NCBI RefSeq assembly: GCF_022458985.1
Contig: NC_061789.1
Coordinates: forward strand, 6,924,357 to 6,988,356
Reading direction: 5' to 3'
Origin: Mugil cephalus
Taxonomy: Eukaryota; Chordata; Actinopteri; Mugiliformes; Mugilidae
Length of the DNA stretch: 64,000 bases
In this document: piece after piece, positions 24,735 through 37,033 of the stretch
How positions within the stretch are numbered: the first letter of the stretch is position 1
Layout of the letters: every line of letters starts with the position of its first letter
The notes under the pieces: model-generated
What the model was told of the DNA's origin: nothing
What the model saw: only the letters and a program-made list of their open reading frames with translations
Databases searched by the model: none
Translations under genes and position numbers: made by a program

Positions 24735-27700
24735 TATGTGCTAAGCTAACCTAACCAGATACCTAACATATTTATCACATACACATGAGAGTAGTAGACA
24801 TGAGAGTAATTTCTCAATTTCCTCACCTATGTGTCTGCAAGAAAGCAAATAAGAATTAGCACAACTAGGCTAATTCTTGGGAATTTGGATTATTTTGGCT
24901 ACATTGTATATTTACTCAAAGACAGGACACCATGCTAACATCCAGTCAGTTTTGCATCAGGTACAACACAACAACATTTTCCTCCATCATCATGCACTAA
25001 TACTCCATATACATTTTTGGTTGACAGTAATACACACAAAATCCGACCTACTGTATTTGATTTGCTTAAACTGACTCAGAGGTCTGGAACGTGACCATTT
25101 CAGAAAGATGCTGGTTCTCTCCCACTGGTTTTAACTTAACCAGGCCGTTTTATGAGTGAATAAACTCATAATTAATACAACAATGCAGGCGATACAACTT
25201 CTATTCTATCTATTATATTCTATTTTGCATGATAATATGATAAAACTTATATATTTACTACAGATGTGTAAGAATCTGAAAATGGAACAAAGCAGCATCA
25301 CCTCTTCCTAGATAAATACCAGTAAGATGAAGTGGAGAAGTTTTAGAGAGGTAGTATAGGAGAAGCTGGTAAGCTGCATTGGGACGTTTGAGGACCATCT
25401 GTATGCGCAACAGTCCCCAGTTCTGGGTCGCTAAGCTTCTAAAAAGGATTTGCACACAAGCTTTTGTCTCTGACGGGGTTGTGGGAGCCAGGATAATAAC
25501 AGAATCACCTTCATCAGTACTGTATATAGTTTTAACAGTTCTTTGGAGATGAGCAGAACTGTCCTGGCGGCCCCTGGTGGCTGCAACAAATAACTGCACT
25601 CCCGCAACCAGAACTCCCGTTCACGCACACAGACCCCAGAACCGTGCAGCTCCTCCTAACCTGCTGCTGAACTAGAACTAGTACCGGTGTCACCGGTGGA
25701 CTGGTTCCACTGCAAGAGAAGATGAACACAACTACACACTAGTTTACCAAGTTAACATCACCAATTACTAAATGTGGGAACACGCTGCTGATTTGGGGTG
25801 TCGGGGGAGAGAGGGAGGCAGGAGGGGCGGCTGAGGGTAGAGCTGTGGTGTGACCAGGGAGTGGGGGGTGTGGCGCATGGAAAAGAAGGGCAGGGTTAAA
25901 GAGATTGGAAGGAGGTGTCCTGTTTCCAGACAGAAGGGAGAAGCAGGCTGAACAAAACACTGCGGGATGCTGTCTGTTGTCCTCATGGGCTCCACTGTCC
26001 TAGCTGTGAGCACACAACAAATAAAGAAAGAAAAGACACAACAGTAGAGACGAACAGATACATAAGAGACCCACTCTAGTTGACTTTTTCTGATGTTTTA
26101 CATTATTAAATATCGCAATACTGCTTTGATTTGATGCAATGCCACGTACAAATACTCAAGCAATGCCACTGCTATAAATAGTCCCCAACAAGTTCACACT
26201 AATGTGAAATATGCAGTGTTTAAAAAAGAAGCAAAACTATGTCTCAAGCTGCGAAAATAGTTCCTGTCTAATGCACAATTTAATGCATTATTTATTTATT
26301 TTTTTAGGTAAATCGCTGTAGCTCTGATATACGTGCGACCTTACGTACTCGTGACCTGTTTTAAAGGGTTCATACGACAAAAGTGGGTTTGCCAGGTAGA
26401 ACGACGGATTAACCCTTTGGTTTTTAGTTTGTTTAGCTGTGACTTGGAAGTAGCAGCGCCAGTCTGAGTGGGTCGCGGATGTGCAAAAGCAAAACAAAAC
26501 ATGTTAACAAAGTTGTTCTTGACACCCTGGGATTGAGAGTGTTCTGATGTCGTCGATCCGCTCTGATTAATTCATTCTTTGATCAAATGCTAGCCCGAGA
26601 AGTTTGGTTTCCTCTCCCTGCTCAGTGAGCGCCTGTTTTTACAGACAGATTAATTTTAGTCTGTTTGATCCAAGTACATCCTGTTTCCAGGAAAAGCAAA
26701 CATCTTCACAAAATAGGATGCTAAATAGTGAATGCAAATGCACAGAAGATCTGAAAGCCGCTTACTGTACAAAACCAGTTCAATTTCATTCAAATGTGAA
26801 ATTGTATTGAAATGGAACTGCACTTTTTTTGTGTGTGTGTGTGCGACTGTGAAAAAAAAAAAAAAAAAAAAAACACTAGGCAGAGTTTGCTTGGACAAGT
26901 GTGGACATGCTTGGACAAAATACCCCCCACTGCACTCTGTGTGATAGTTTATGTTAAAATGTGTGTGCGTGCAATAGAGAGACAACAGGGAGATTACACG
27001 CTGGAGGCTAAAGAGTATCCGTGTGTGTCTGGACACTCTCAGGCTCTGACTAAATAGGTATCTCTGCTATTGATGTGGACCAGCAACCAACACCAGCAGG
27101 CCAGATGTGCACGTGTATATGTGCCTAGAAATGGGTGAAGTGGGCGGAGTTGCAAATGAAATGAAGACTTCTCTGAGTGGCCGCTGTGGATGACGTTGAA
27201 ATCCTTGAGCTGTGCAGAAGAAAACTCTCTCACCCTTTCTCTGCTTTGTTGGGTTTTCTCTTTCTTTTTTCCTTCTTGCACACAAACACACACAACGCAT
27301 TTATCTCCAACCTAAACCGGACCTTAAACTATCCTTTTAAACACATTTCTAAATTAAATGTTTAATTTGGTTTACATTGTGGGGACTTTTGTCCTAAAGA
27401 AAACTAGAGCACAAGTATGCGCACCCACACTCATCCTCCTCTTGTGGCTCCTCCGGATGGAAAAAGCAGATTCACCATTGGGTCATACTAGGAAAAGAAC
27501 ACAAGCTGGTTTTGGTTTAATACGTATCAACTTTTTCATTTTTTCCCCCCCTTCTTTCTACAGTCCACGCTTCAATCATACTTTCTCACAGTCATTTCAG
27601 TGCCACATAACTCTAAAATGAATGGCAATGAACTTAACTCCATTCTCTACACACCATTTATTCATTTATTTATTTTCACATGTGGTTTAATGTCTATTTT

Positions 27701-27805
27701 ATTTATCTTTGTTGTAGAATTATGATGCTAAAATCTACAGTATTAACTAACCCTAACATACATTTTAAGCTGGTCAGAAAAAAAAAATGCTTGTACGTGT
27801 TTCAA
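24735..27805. other. Intergenic sequence, no gene recognised
   Basis: A minus-strand frame of 113 codons at 25,258-25,599 overlaps two others in different frames and has no recognisable domain. A poly(A) run of about 22 lies at 26,851. Nothing else supported. Confidence 0.35.
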
Positions 27806-27814
27806 CACAAAAAA

Positions 27815-28110
27815 ATAAATAAATAACTGGGACTGTGTATTCAAGATAGACCTCATTGTCTATGACAAAGAATGACGATGATTGGCTCAATAGCGACACC
27901 CCGTACTGATGGTCAGAGGTGGTAACTGCAGACTTCCCCCTGCAACAAATAATAAAATCTTAGATGCAGTCTGGTATTTACTAATCACACACTCACAGGA
28001 AAGAAAGAAGATTTATAAACAAACAAATGAACATAATTTCCTGTGTATCAATGGGGTGAATTTGGGACTATTTATTAAAAAGATGCACAATAACTTTTAC
28101 ACTCATGATT
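27815..28110 (+). repeat. Dispersed repeat of about 300 bp, copy 1
   Basis: Shares long blocks with 30,875-31,165 in the same orientation: 'actgtgtattcaa', 'cctcattgtc', 'actgatggtcagaggtggta', 'gcagtctggtatttac', 'cataatttcctgtgt' and 'caatggggt'. Origin unknown. Confidence 0.75.
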
Positions 28111-28114
28111 TATT

Positions 28115-29890
28115 TTAATAATTTTATTTATTAATATTATTATTCATTTTGACTTATATTTTATTTGACTTAAGTGCTTTAAATATTATGTGTGTGTACA
28201 CCGTCTTCCCTTTGTTTTATATCTTGTTTTCAATAAGTCAATTACAATCGATTTCCATCTTATTCTACCTTTCTGCTACTTGTGCATTTCGTGTACACTG
28301 GACATAAAAAAAACAAAAAAACACATGATTCGCTCTGTAAATGTGAAAAAGTGTCTTGAACCAGCCAGTCCAAAACATGGGGTGTTTAGGCTTAAATGAA
28401 GACAAAAAGGAAGAGGGACGGTAAATCTGCACCAATGCTAATGTGTTTCACTCCAGAAAGCAGAGGCGGCAGAGTAACGGCCCAAGAGGAAAACATCAGA
28501 CAACTGTGAATTGGTTATTAAGTGTTAACAATCAGGTAAACATCAGCCCGCAGGATACGAGTCCAATATTTACTCTCAATAGCGATGAGAGCTGTGAGAC
28601 TCAATCAAAGCTGCATGATGTAAAAACCAAAACAAAACGCTAAAAGATGTAAAATGGCCGCCTTAGAGATGGAGTTAAATGCCTCCAGATTTCACACTGG
28701 ACCATTGTTAACCCATTTGAACTTTTTAATTTTAATAAGAAAATAATAATTTCCTTAACATTCCCGTCAAGTCAAATTCTGCTCTAGAACAAAGATTTTA
28801 TAGATGCCTCAAAATCAAATGTAGCACATAATATTTGTTTGTTTTTCTTTGCCACATAAAAAAGAAAGATGAGAAGATGTTATTTGTTAATTGGTGTTAA
28901 TTTATTCCAAGAAAGGATACGGTGTACGTACTGGATCCCAAGGAGATAATGAAAAACAGCTGATTACAAAAAGTCTGCGCACACGTCATCCCCTCACTCG
29001 GTTCAGTTGAGGAAAATGTTTCCATCATGGCTGAACGGCTGAAAGTTCTTGGATTATATACAACACCTCCTCCCTCCCTCCTTCCCCCTCCTCCCCCCTC
29101 CTCCTTTCTCACAGGGTGTGTCTTTTCACCCCGAGCTAGAGAACTCCCCTGGAATGTGGGATGAGACATCCCAGCCAGCCGAATGGCTTTGTAAGCTATT
29201 AATGTCTGAGTGTGTGTTTTCTATTGTTGTGTACTCTATTTGACTGTGTGTCATGAGTTACGGCAGGAAAAAAAAAAAAAGTCCCACAAGTTTTCAGTGA
29301 ATTATTTAAATTTACTCCATATTCTTGAATTCAAGACAAAACTGAACATCCAGTTAAGTTTAGAATTAGTGTTGCATATAACGTGCAACCAATAAACATG
29401 CTGTCTAACCTGATAAAATTATTTTATTAGCCAGGATGCTCACTGGAAAAAGCTGAGTCATCATTACTTCAACATTCTTAAATCAGAGGTGGAAAGGTTC
29501 TGGGTTTTAAGTTTGCATGTTTCTATTGTGGCTCTACAGGTCTTGACCTACATGTAATGCACGGTGATAATGTGTCACCTAGCAAGTCCCACCCCCAAAA
29601 TAGAAGTTTCTAATACACTTAGCACAAGAGCCATTCCAGATGGACAACTTGGTGATTTGTTTTCAGACTCGGAAGAATAAGCTTTAAATGATTCTTGTAA
29701 AAAAAACCAAAAAAACAAACAAACTGATAATCAGCAATACAATCTCAAGGAATTCTGATTCAACGGACACAAACCAAAGACTGTCAAAATCACGTACAGT
29801 TTTTAAATTGGAAATAACTTCTGTGCATGCGCCACACATTTAAAAGTTAACCCAGACTTATTGCATACTGTCAAATTGAAGTGTTATTTC
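28115..29890. other. Intergenic sequence, no gene recognised
   Basis: Apart from a polypyrimidine run at 29,065-29,110 and a poly(A) at 29,265, no structure was recognised. Confidence 0.35.
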
Positions 29891-29914
29891 AATGATTTGC
29901 GTCTGGAGAAGACG

Positions 29915-30052
29915 CGCGCAAACAGGCAAAACACAAGCAAATTAAGGACACGTATCAACCATTTGCTGGTGTTGAGAGTTTTCGTAGTGCACCTGCGGAT
30001 GAAAATGTTTTCCCAGTTTGCTTGTGTTTTGCATATTTCCACACGTTTTCTC
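29915..30052. repeat. Small inverted repeat
   Basis: 'caggcaaaacacaagcaaat' near 29,923 pairs with 'tttgcttgtgttttgca' near 30,018. The loop is about 75 bp. Possibly a decayed MITE. Too little remains to name it. Confidence 0.5.
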
Positions 30053-30575
30053 AAGCTATCGTAGGTCTGCTTACGTGAACAGAGATTTCTAGCTTGTTAA
30101 GTAAGTGGTACAATAAAATAAAAGCAGAAAAAATATATTAAATGGCATAAAATGGTTATTTTATAAACAGTATCTACAGTACAAATTTCAAATATTACAC
30201 GGTGACACATTTACACAAATACTCTTGTATGGCTGTTGTTCACAAAAGCCATGCTTGACGGGCAAAGAAAAATAAAATTTAAAAAAAAAATTATCAGTGG
30301 AGAGGAGATGAGTTCAAGTAAAATAAATCAAATTCAACTTTATTACTTAACTAATTAAATTTCATTTTGGCAGGTGATTTTATTACTCAATCAATTAACT
30401 ATTTACTTCTCCAATTTTTTATGCCCAGGTGTTTTAATTTATTACTCACGTTACTTGTACTTTCTCTTTTTACTATCCACAATATATATAACTAATCTTA
30501 TTTTATTCATATTTTGTAAAAAACTTTTATATGCCCATATTATTTTGCAGTGTCTTGTCCTGCTCACTGTAACTC

Positions 30576-30634
30576 TTATCTTATCTTATCTTATCTTATC
30601 TTATCTTATCTTATCTTATCTTATCTTATCTTAT
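30576..30634. repeat. (TTATC)n microsatellite
   Basis: Twelve or so perfect pentamer units. The LILSYLILSY frames translated here are artefacts. Confidence 0.95.
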
Positions 30635-30724
30635 GTACACACTACAGAGTACAAATTATCATGCACAGAAACCATTTTTTGTTGGGTTATTGTAAACAGG
30701 TAGCAAAGAAAACAAAAACAAAAA

Positions 30725-31390
30725 CAAAAAAACAGCAGGTAATCAGTCAGTTAACAGCTAGCAACCAATAAGAAGTCACCAGCTAACTAGCCTAGCCAAC
30801 GGCAGTAGACAGCACATCATTGTTTTTCGTTTGTTTGTTTTTTGTTTTGTTGAATACAATAAAATAAAATTAACAAATAACTGTGACTGTGTATTCAATA
30901 TAGGCCTCATTGTCCATAACAAAGCAGGATATTTTGTAAAGGCGGAGGTGAATAATTGGCTCAATAGTGACATCCCAGACTGATGGTCAGAGGTGGTAAA
31001 TGCGGCCTTCCACATGTAATATAAACAATAAAATCTCATGTGCAGTCTGGTATTTACAAATCACACACTCACAAAAAAACAATGTATGAAAGGGGGAAAA
31101 AGATAAACAAACAATAAAACATAATTTCCTGTGTGTCAATGGGGTAAATTTGGGACGATTTATTAAAACTGAGGATGCAGGACTGAACCCAAACACAAAA
31201 TCAAACTACCAAACAATGTTACCGTTTGCCCCACACATGCAGACAAAACCAAAACCAAAAATGAAACACACACACACGACATCGTACCGGTGGCTCAGAC
31301 CGAACCACGTAGCAACTACTAAAACTACTCAGCTAGCCTTACCTTTAGCATGCTCTCCAGCTAGCATGTTTCCTCATCAGTTATGTTTGT
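30725..31390. repeat. Composite dispersed repeat
   Basis: The left part ('cagctagcaaccaata', 'tagcctagccaac') and right part ('ctactaaaactactcagcta', 'cttacctttagcatgctc') recur together at 44,790-45,060. The central 300 bp is the second copy of the 27.8 kb repeat. This is probably one long element in which parts survive differently in each copy. No open frame identified. Confidence 0.6.
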
Positions 31391-31399
31391 GTTAACACA

Positions 31400-33410
31400 T
31401 CAGAACAGATTTTTATATTATTTTGATCCAAATTACTGTGCAAAGCGCCATTTGAAAGCATTTAATATATTTGCAAGTTTTTCACATAATACAGTATAAC
31501 AGCAATACGCTGCAGTCTTGAGGTTCGTTCAAAGCGTCAACTAATCACTTGCAATGGAACATGTGTTTTTGTTTGTTAAAAATGCAGCACGGGCCTTCGT
31601 TTCCAACAGCTGCCGCTCTTTAAATCCTCATCATCTCCTTCCCTCTGTCTTGTTTCCCTTGCCTCTCTCAGCTGGCCTGCCTGTGCCTGCCTCCAACATA
31701 CCGCAAGTTCCAGCCCACTTCTACTTCAGATAGTTTTGAACTCCCTCTCTCTCTCTCTCTCAATCGCTCTGAGCTTCTTCCTGAAGGCTTTTTTATGTTT
31801 CCTTCCCCTCACAAAACCTCACTTGCCTTTGCTGGATTTACCTCAGGTGGCACACGTGATGGGAGTTAAAGTTATACTGTGAACACAACAAATCTCCACA
31901 AATGGTTGCATTAATTTAAACTTACTTGTCAGACACATGACCACCCAAGCTTTACACACACACACACACATATACACAGAGACACACCTGCAGACCCACT
32001 TAGTTACACTCATTTGACCTCTGCCTATACAAACACATAAAGACAAGCCTGGACAGGTATGTTGCTGTGGATATAAGGTTTTGTGCAGGACATGTTGACA
32101 CAGGACAAGATATTAACTCGTTTATGAATTTTAAGGTTTTTAAATCAGTCAAGTTATGCACATAAACCAAAGCTAAGTGCAATTCTGCTGTATAACTTCG
32201 TTGGCATATATTTCTAGATTAGATCAGTTATTTTGGTTCATTTTCATAACACAAAACACAATCAGTATCATAATGAATTGTTTTAGGTTATGCAAAAACT
32301 TCAAACCAACAGGCAAAGTGATTCAAATTAACCAGAGCTACTAGCTGCAGCAATAAACAAGTGCATCATATGTAATATATTACAATCCATGCACTAATAT
32401 CAGTAAAAACTGGATTTACAGACTTTCAGTACAACCTCATAGAAATCATAGAAAACTATGTGATCTACATCTATCCAGCATCTCTAAACACATAAAAAAC
32501 AAATATAAATATAAATACTAAGCAGCACAATCAATTCATTTAGGGGCTTGAGCCTATCCCAGCTGTCAATGTATGAGAGGTGGGTACATCCTGTACAGGT
32601 CGCATTAGGTTGGGAACTTCAAGCTCACAGCTTTCAAAGTAATGGATGTCATCTAAATTTTTGTTTTGTTTTGTTTTGTTTTTTTTATTTTGTCTTTAAA
32701 TGATGCAGTACACAAACAGCGACGGGCCGCGCTGCAATCACTCAAATGCAAGTACTTGTGAAATCGGAAAATGCATCACTAAGCCCCTGAAATTACTCCT
32801 TTTGGAGCAGTAACATTTGGAAAGTCCAGAAGAGCTGTATAATTATTTTGTTTTAGCAAACTCACATGTGCACAGAAGCCAATAGGAAGTCAGCCAACTT
32901 GGCCTAGCCAGGGGAGTCTCAGTTATGGAAACTCACACCACTTGGCGCTATACTACACTATACGAAACATGCTATATGGCTGGCGCAAAAGTCAAACCAA
33001 GCACCTCTTTGTGCCTACCTGGTAGGCCTCAAGCAAAGGGACCCCCAACATTAGTTCTGTTCAAAGATTCCTCTCATTAAAAGGTCATTCTGTAAGGTTC
33101 CATTGTTGCATTATTCTTCTGGGGAGGGGGTTCAAGCAAGGGGTTCTTGTGAAAGTTTGTTCCTGATGTTTTCGTTTGATATGAACTGAACGTGAGAAGT
33201 TTGGTAAAATGTTTAAACATATTTGCTACTATTCTATTCTTAATTCATCCATTGGGGATTCGCAGAAAATCTGTCTTCTTTTTATTAAATGTCATAACCA
33301 AAACAAAGGTGGACTATCTGGTGGTGGAGATGTATAGAGAAGACAAGAGAGAGAGGAGACATAGCTTGTTGCAAAACCAGGACTGTAAGCCTGACATTTC
33401 AACGCAAGTA
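31400..33410. other. Intergenic sequence, no gene recognised
   Basis: It contains a retroelement-like fragment at 32,540-32,620 ('cttgagcctatcccagctgt', 'cctgtacaggtcgc'), a phrase common in teleost interspersed repeats. A fragment of the 30.7 kb repeat lies near 32,875 ('agaagccaataggaagtc'). Confidence 0.4.
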
Positions 33411-33414
33411 AAAT

Positions 33415-34140
33415 AACCTGACAATCGACCTGGGGTTCGGCTGCAGTGTGAACAGGCATCCCGCGTCGACCCACTAATTTAAACCACAACATTGATGTAC
33501 CTGCTCTAAAACCGAGCAAAGTTTCGGTCCAGCCAAGATCAGCCTTCCTGTTGGTGTCCCCAAGACCGATCGCTGAAGGCAAAGATTTTTGTCCATTTTT
33601 TCAATCATACAAATCAAAGGGGTTGTTAAACTATCGTTAATGGAAGCGCATGGGTGAATTAGCTCTACCTCACGTTTGGGAAATCGCACTGATCGGGGAA
33701 AGCATGTGCGAATGTGTTTATATACAGCTTTCATAGCTATATGGCATACTTTCTTTATCGATCAGATTATCTGTGAGCTGCTCTGCATCCAAGGAGAAAA
33801 GGAGATTCGGCAACAGATATCGGGCAGTGTACGGGATTCGAATATCAGCAGCCTTTTGAAAGAGCGGGGGTTTGACTGGTCTACTCTTCAGGTCATCAAC
33901 AAGCTGAAAGTGTTAAAAAAATACCCTCTGATAAACGACAGGATGAGCAGGAGCGGCATGGGATGCACCATGCTGTCCACTGTTTACCTCGCAGTGTTCT
34001 TAAATGTGTAATGATGATGTTGTCGCAGCACTCACAGCGGGAGATCAGACCCAGCACACCAAGGCAGGTCAACCCAGGTCTGAAAATCCCGTGTCAATCC
34101 ACTATTTTCAATGTGAAAGCGGTATAACAGTGGCTTGATA
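33415..34140 (+). mobile_element. Harbinger-type element relic
   Basis: It surrounds the Myb-like coding fragment described next. The flanks hold related sequences near opposite ends: 'cgacctggggttcggctgca' on the left, and the reverse complement of 'caggtcaacccaggtct' on the right. This is consistent with decayed inverted repeats. Exact boundaries and the expected 3-bp target duplication could not be fixed. Confidence 0.45.
33760..34011 (+). pseudogene. Myb/SANT-like DNA-binding domain fragment (Harbinger accessory protein)
   Basis: The open frame includes GEKEIRQQISGSVRDS, LLKERGFDWSTLQVINKLK and INDRMSRSGMGCTM. It follows the three-helix Myb/SANT-like domain that teleost Harbinger elements encode beside their transposase. 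Such domains usually read '...QVINKLKALKKxY...' and 'RSGxG'. The tryptophan of the first helix is not in frame, one residue is missing around the KKYPLIND segment, and the frame ends shortly after. I therefore read it as a decayed fragment. In intact elements this protein helps the transposase bind DNA and enter the nucleus. Confidence 0.6.
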
Positions 34141-34185
34141 CCTGTCTTAACCTCAGAAAGCTTCATTGTCACGAATGTACAAATG

Positions 34186-34684
34186 TACACTACAGGTCAA
34201 AAGTTTGGAAGCAAGATCAAATTTGTATATAAAAGATCATTGGTGCACTTTTGCATCAAAATAAACATGATTATTATGTAAAGAGTAACATTTTTACTAT
34301 AATTACGAGATATTTGACGTTTTCTTATACGAGGCATTTGTTCCAAGAGGGATATTTGTATGCAGACTCTCAAAAGTCAAAGAGTTACAGTGAATAATGC
34401 AAACTGTGATTTTTTTTTCTTTTTAACTTTTGCACTGAACTTGTGACTCTTGCAAAACTCCTTGACCCTAAAACTAAGCCCTTCTTTTCTTTTGCTAACA
34501 TTTATTCAGCAACAGTGTGATAACATTATTGTACACCTAAAGGCAAAAGGAAAATAAATGGAATGCAATAAAACAATAAAAGCAAATACATCCCAAAATA
34601 CAAATAACTCATTTTCATTTTTATGAAAGGCATTGTGAACAGGAACTTGAAGTTGCCTCCAAACGTTTGACCTGTAGTGTAGGT
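34186..34684. mobile_element. Tc1/mariner-type MITE
   Basis: Terminal inverted repeats: 'cactacaggtcaaaagtttg' on the left and 'caaacgtttgacctgtagtg' on the right, each bordered by TA. 'gaagcaa' and 'ttgcctcc' continue the pairing. TA target duplication is typical of Tc1/mariner. The interior of about 450 bp encodes no transposase. Confidence 0.8.
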
Positions 34685-34689
34685 ACAAT

Positions 34690-35630
34690 TTTAAAAGTAC
34701 AGCTTAAAGAGTTATGTCTGCCAACAATCTGACATATGAAATCTTATTTTCAATGGATCACCTGAAACTGGAGCTTCATGTAATCGCTTCCGTCCTTTTT
34801 TTTTTTTTTTTTTTGGAGCAAATCACTCGGGAAATCTGTAAATAAAATAAGTTTCTCATTCCTTGTTTTTGCTTCATGCACTTTGGATTTGATCTTTTAG
34901 GCCAAACTATACATGTACAAAAATGTATTATATAAAACATATTGTTTTATGGGCTTTTTGTTATACATTTTGGACTTGAAAAGGAAGACTGTGAGGCCAA
35001 CTGGACATGTGTCTGAGTGGGTGTATCTTAAAGGCCTGAGTCTTGCTGCTGGATTGCTCATGGTGACCTCAATGTAAAGCGCCCTCTAGTGGATCACTGC
35101 TTTCACCCACTGGTGTCCATGTGAAGCAGGCAGCAGCAGAGTTGGCTAACTAGCAGCCAGGGCACCACAGAAAGGCGGAGCTGAGTATAATGTGAGCTCC
35201 CAACATGGCGGGAGCCGTCTAAGCCATCAGGTCACTTGGCAGCAGTTTGACTCTGTTTTAACTGGATGCGTGGTCGACCTCAGCCGTCTGAACCAATCCG
35301 ACTCTAGGCCAGCCTCATGTAATTCTATGTTGCAGTAATGAAACACACAGTGATGTCTACTTTCAGTAAAATGGCTTTCCACACGACGTTTTAACTCTTG
35401 ACTCTGTCTTTATAGCTTTATTATGGCATCAATAAAAAAAAACACGCAAATTTTACTCTTTCCCTCTTCTCCACTCCAATGATTTACAATGGAAAATATT
35501 AAGTGTCATTGATAGTTTGATGTGTTATTGTACCAAACAGTGGCAGCAGTAGTTTACTAACCAAAAGACACAAACAAGCCTTAAAAAAGCTGTGAAATTA
35601 CTGCAAATAGACACACTAACATCTAAAAGA
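34690..35630. other. Intergenic sequence, no gene recognised
   Basis: A poly(T) run at 34,798 and a segment at 35,080-35,180 with wording similar to teleost interspersed repeats ('gcgccctctagtggatcac'). No gene. Confidence 0.35.
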
Positions 35631-35639
35631 GATACAAAC

Positions 35640-35835
35640 TGACTACAAGTAGACAAACAATTACAAAGAGACACAAACAACTACAAAGAGATACAAAATG
35701 ACTACAAAGAGACACAAACAACTACAAAGGGATACAAAATAACTACAAAGAGATACAAAACAACTACAAAGAGATACAAAACAACTACAATGAGATACAA
35801 AATGACTACAAAGAGATGTAAAACAACCAGTTATT
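35640..35835. repeat. Degenerate minisatellite, about 21 bp unit
   Basis: About nine units of the form 'actacaaagagatacaaaa' with small variations (acaca/ataca, caactac/gactac). The minus-strand frame translating as 'FVSLCS' repeats is an artefact. Confidence 0.9.
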
Positions 35836-36518
35836 GCCTCATGTAAACAAATATGCAAAATGGCCACAAGGAGATTTGAAACGACACAGCAGGAAACAGG
35901 CAACCAAAAAGAGATATGTGTCAGCCACAAGAGACAAAACTACAAAGAGTTGGCGTGAAAAGAGTGGCAAGCGAAAAAAAGATTCAAAACGAGAATGGAT
36001 GAAAGATGAACACACGCTTTTGTGTCATAATCATGTCTATTAGTAGTTACAAAAAGAAGCTACTCATTATTTCATACTGAAATTGCATATTTATTTGGCA
36101 TTCATTTCTCATGTTAAATGACATATGTATCTATTATTAATGTGGAACGTATCATTTGTGAATAATCAGGGCTCTAAATATGAGTTCTTTATTTCAGCAC
36201 TGATTTTAGTGGACTCAGAAAAAGGAAATGTGTGTTTCCTCCCACTGATGTGTGATTTAAGCAAAGAATCCTAGCACCCTCTGGTGACCATCTTGGAGGG
36301 AAAGATGATATCACTTTTAAAATCCCAAACCGCTGACTTTGCTGCGCTATCCAACAAGGAAAACTTGACAAATCAAAACACTTGCCTAGACTGCATCTGC
36401 CACGACTGAGAGGCTCAAAGAATTCTTTAAATTGCTCAATCTTGAGTATAGTAGCTGACTTTGCTATTGCTACTTCTTTTCCAGAGTTGCAAGGAAACAA
36501 GACTACTTATCTAGTAAA

Positions 36519-36870
36519 GCATAGGTCTCCAACATTTTTCAGGCCAAGGACCCCCAAACTGATGGAGAGATCCATAGGGACCCTCTATCTATTATATGTG
36601 TTACATTAAACTAGTGCTATTTATGAATATACATTATTGTCATTTTGCATTCAATGTTAAGCTATTCAAATAATATAGAGTGGTGTCATAAACATACCTA
36701 ATGTCTTCTGCTTCAATTTATCCCTTAACTAAAGCATGTTGGATTCCTGTTAATGTGTTTTTAAATAAATTTAAATTTGTGGGGAAAATTTTTAAATATA
36801 TATATTAAAAATGTCCAATCAACCAAAGATTCTGTGACGTCCCTGCAGTACCTCTGCGGACCCCCTAGGG
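36519..36870 (+). mobile_element. Dispersed hAT-like repeat (short form), copy 3
   Basis: Left 'aggtctccaacatttttca' and 'ggccaaggacccccaaac'. Middle 'gtgctatttatgaatataca'. Right 'ccaatcaaccaaagattctg' and 'cctctgcggaccccctag'. It sits just downstream of the last lectin gene. Confidence 0.75.
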
Positions 36871-36939
36871 TCTGCAGAGGTAGAATCTGCACCCGAAGCA
36901 CAAGGAAATACATGTTTAAGAGTTCTTGTAACACACAAA

Positions 36940-37033
36940 GCTTCTTCTCTCGTTGCAGCTCCTTGTCCAAAGACACCTTTAATTTCTACTAAAGTACCCA
37001 AGTAAATATATTTAGCTGCATGGATCTAGTGGT
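36940..37033 (-). pseudogene. Lectin exon 3 stub and duplicated 3' flank
   Basis: The minus strand at 36,944-36,970 repeats the last codons of lectin exon 3 ('ggacaaggagctgcaacgag'), followed by the same 3' flank ('tagctgcatggatcta' on the plus strand) that follows each functional exon 3. It is a leftover of a further unit or an unequal exchange within the array. No reading frame survives. Confidence 0.6.

Noticed and set aside
25258..25628. 113-codon minus-strand frame as a possible gene
   Set aside because: Three overlapping frames, no motif recognised. A short phrase ('caccaggggccgcc') suggests interspersed repeat sequence.
33292..33734. Minus-strand frames overlapping the Harbinger relic
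   Set aside because: No domain similarity. The plus strand carries the recognisable Myb-like sequence.
35640..35835. Regular short repeats considered as a CRISPR array
   Set aside because: No unique spacers between units, no cas genes, and the context is a vertebrate genome. It is a minisatellite.
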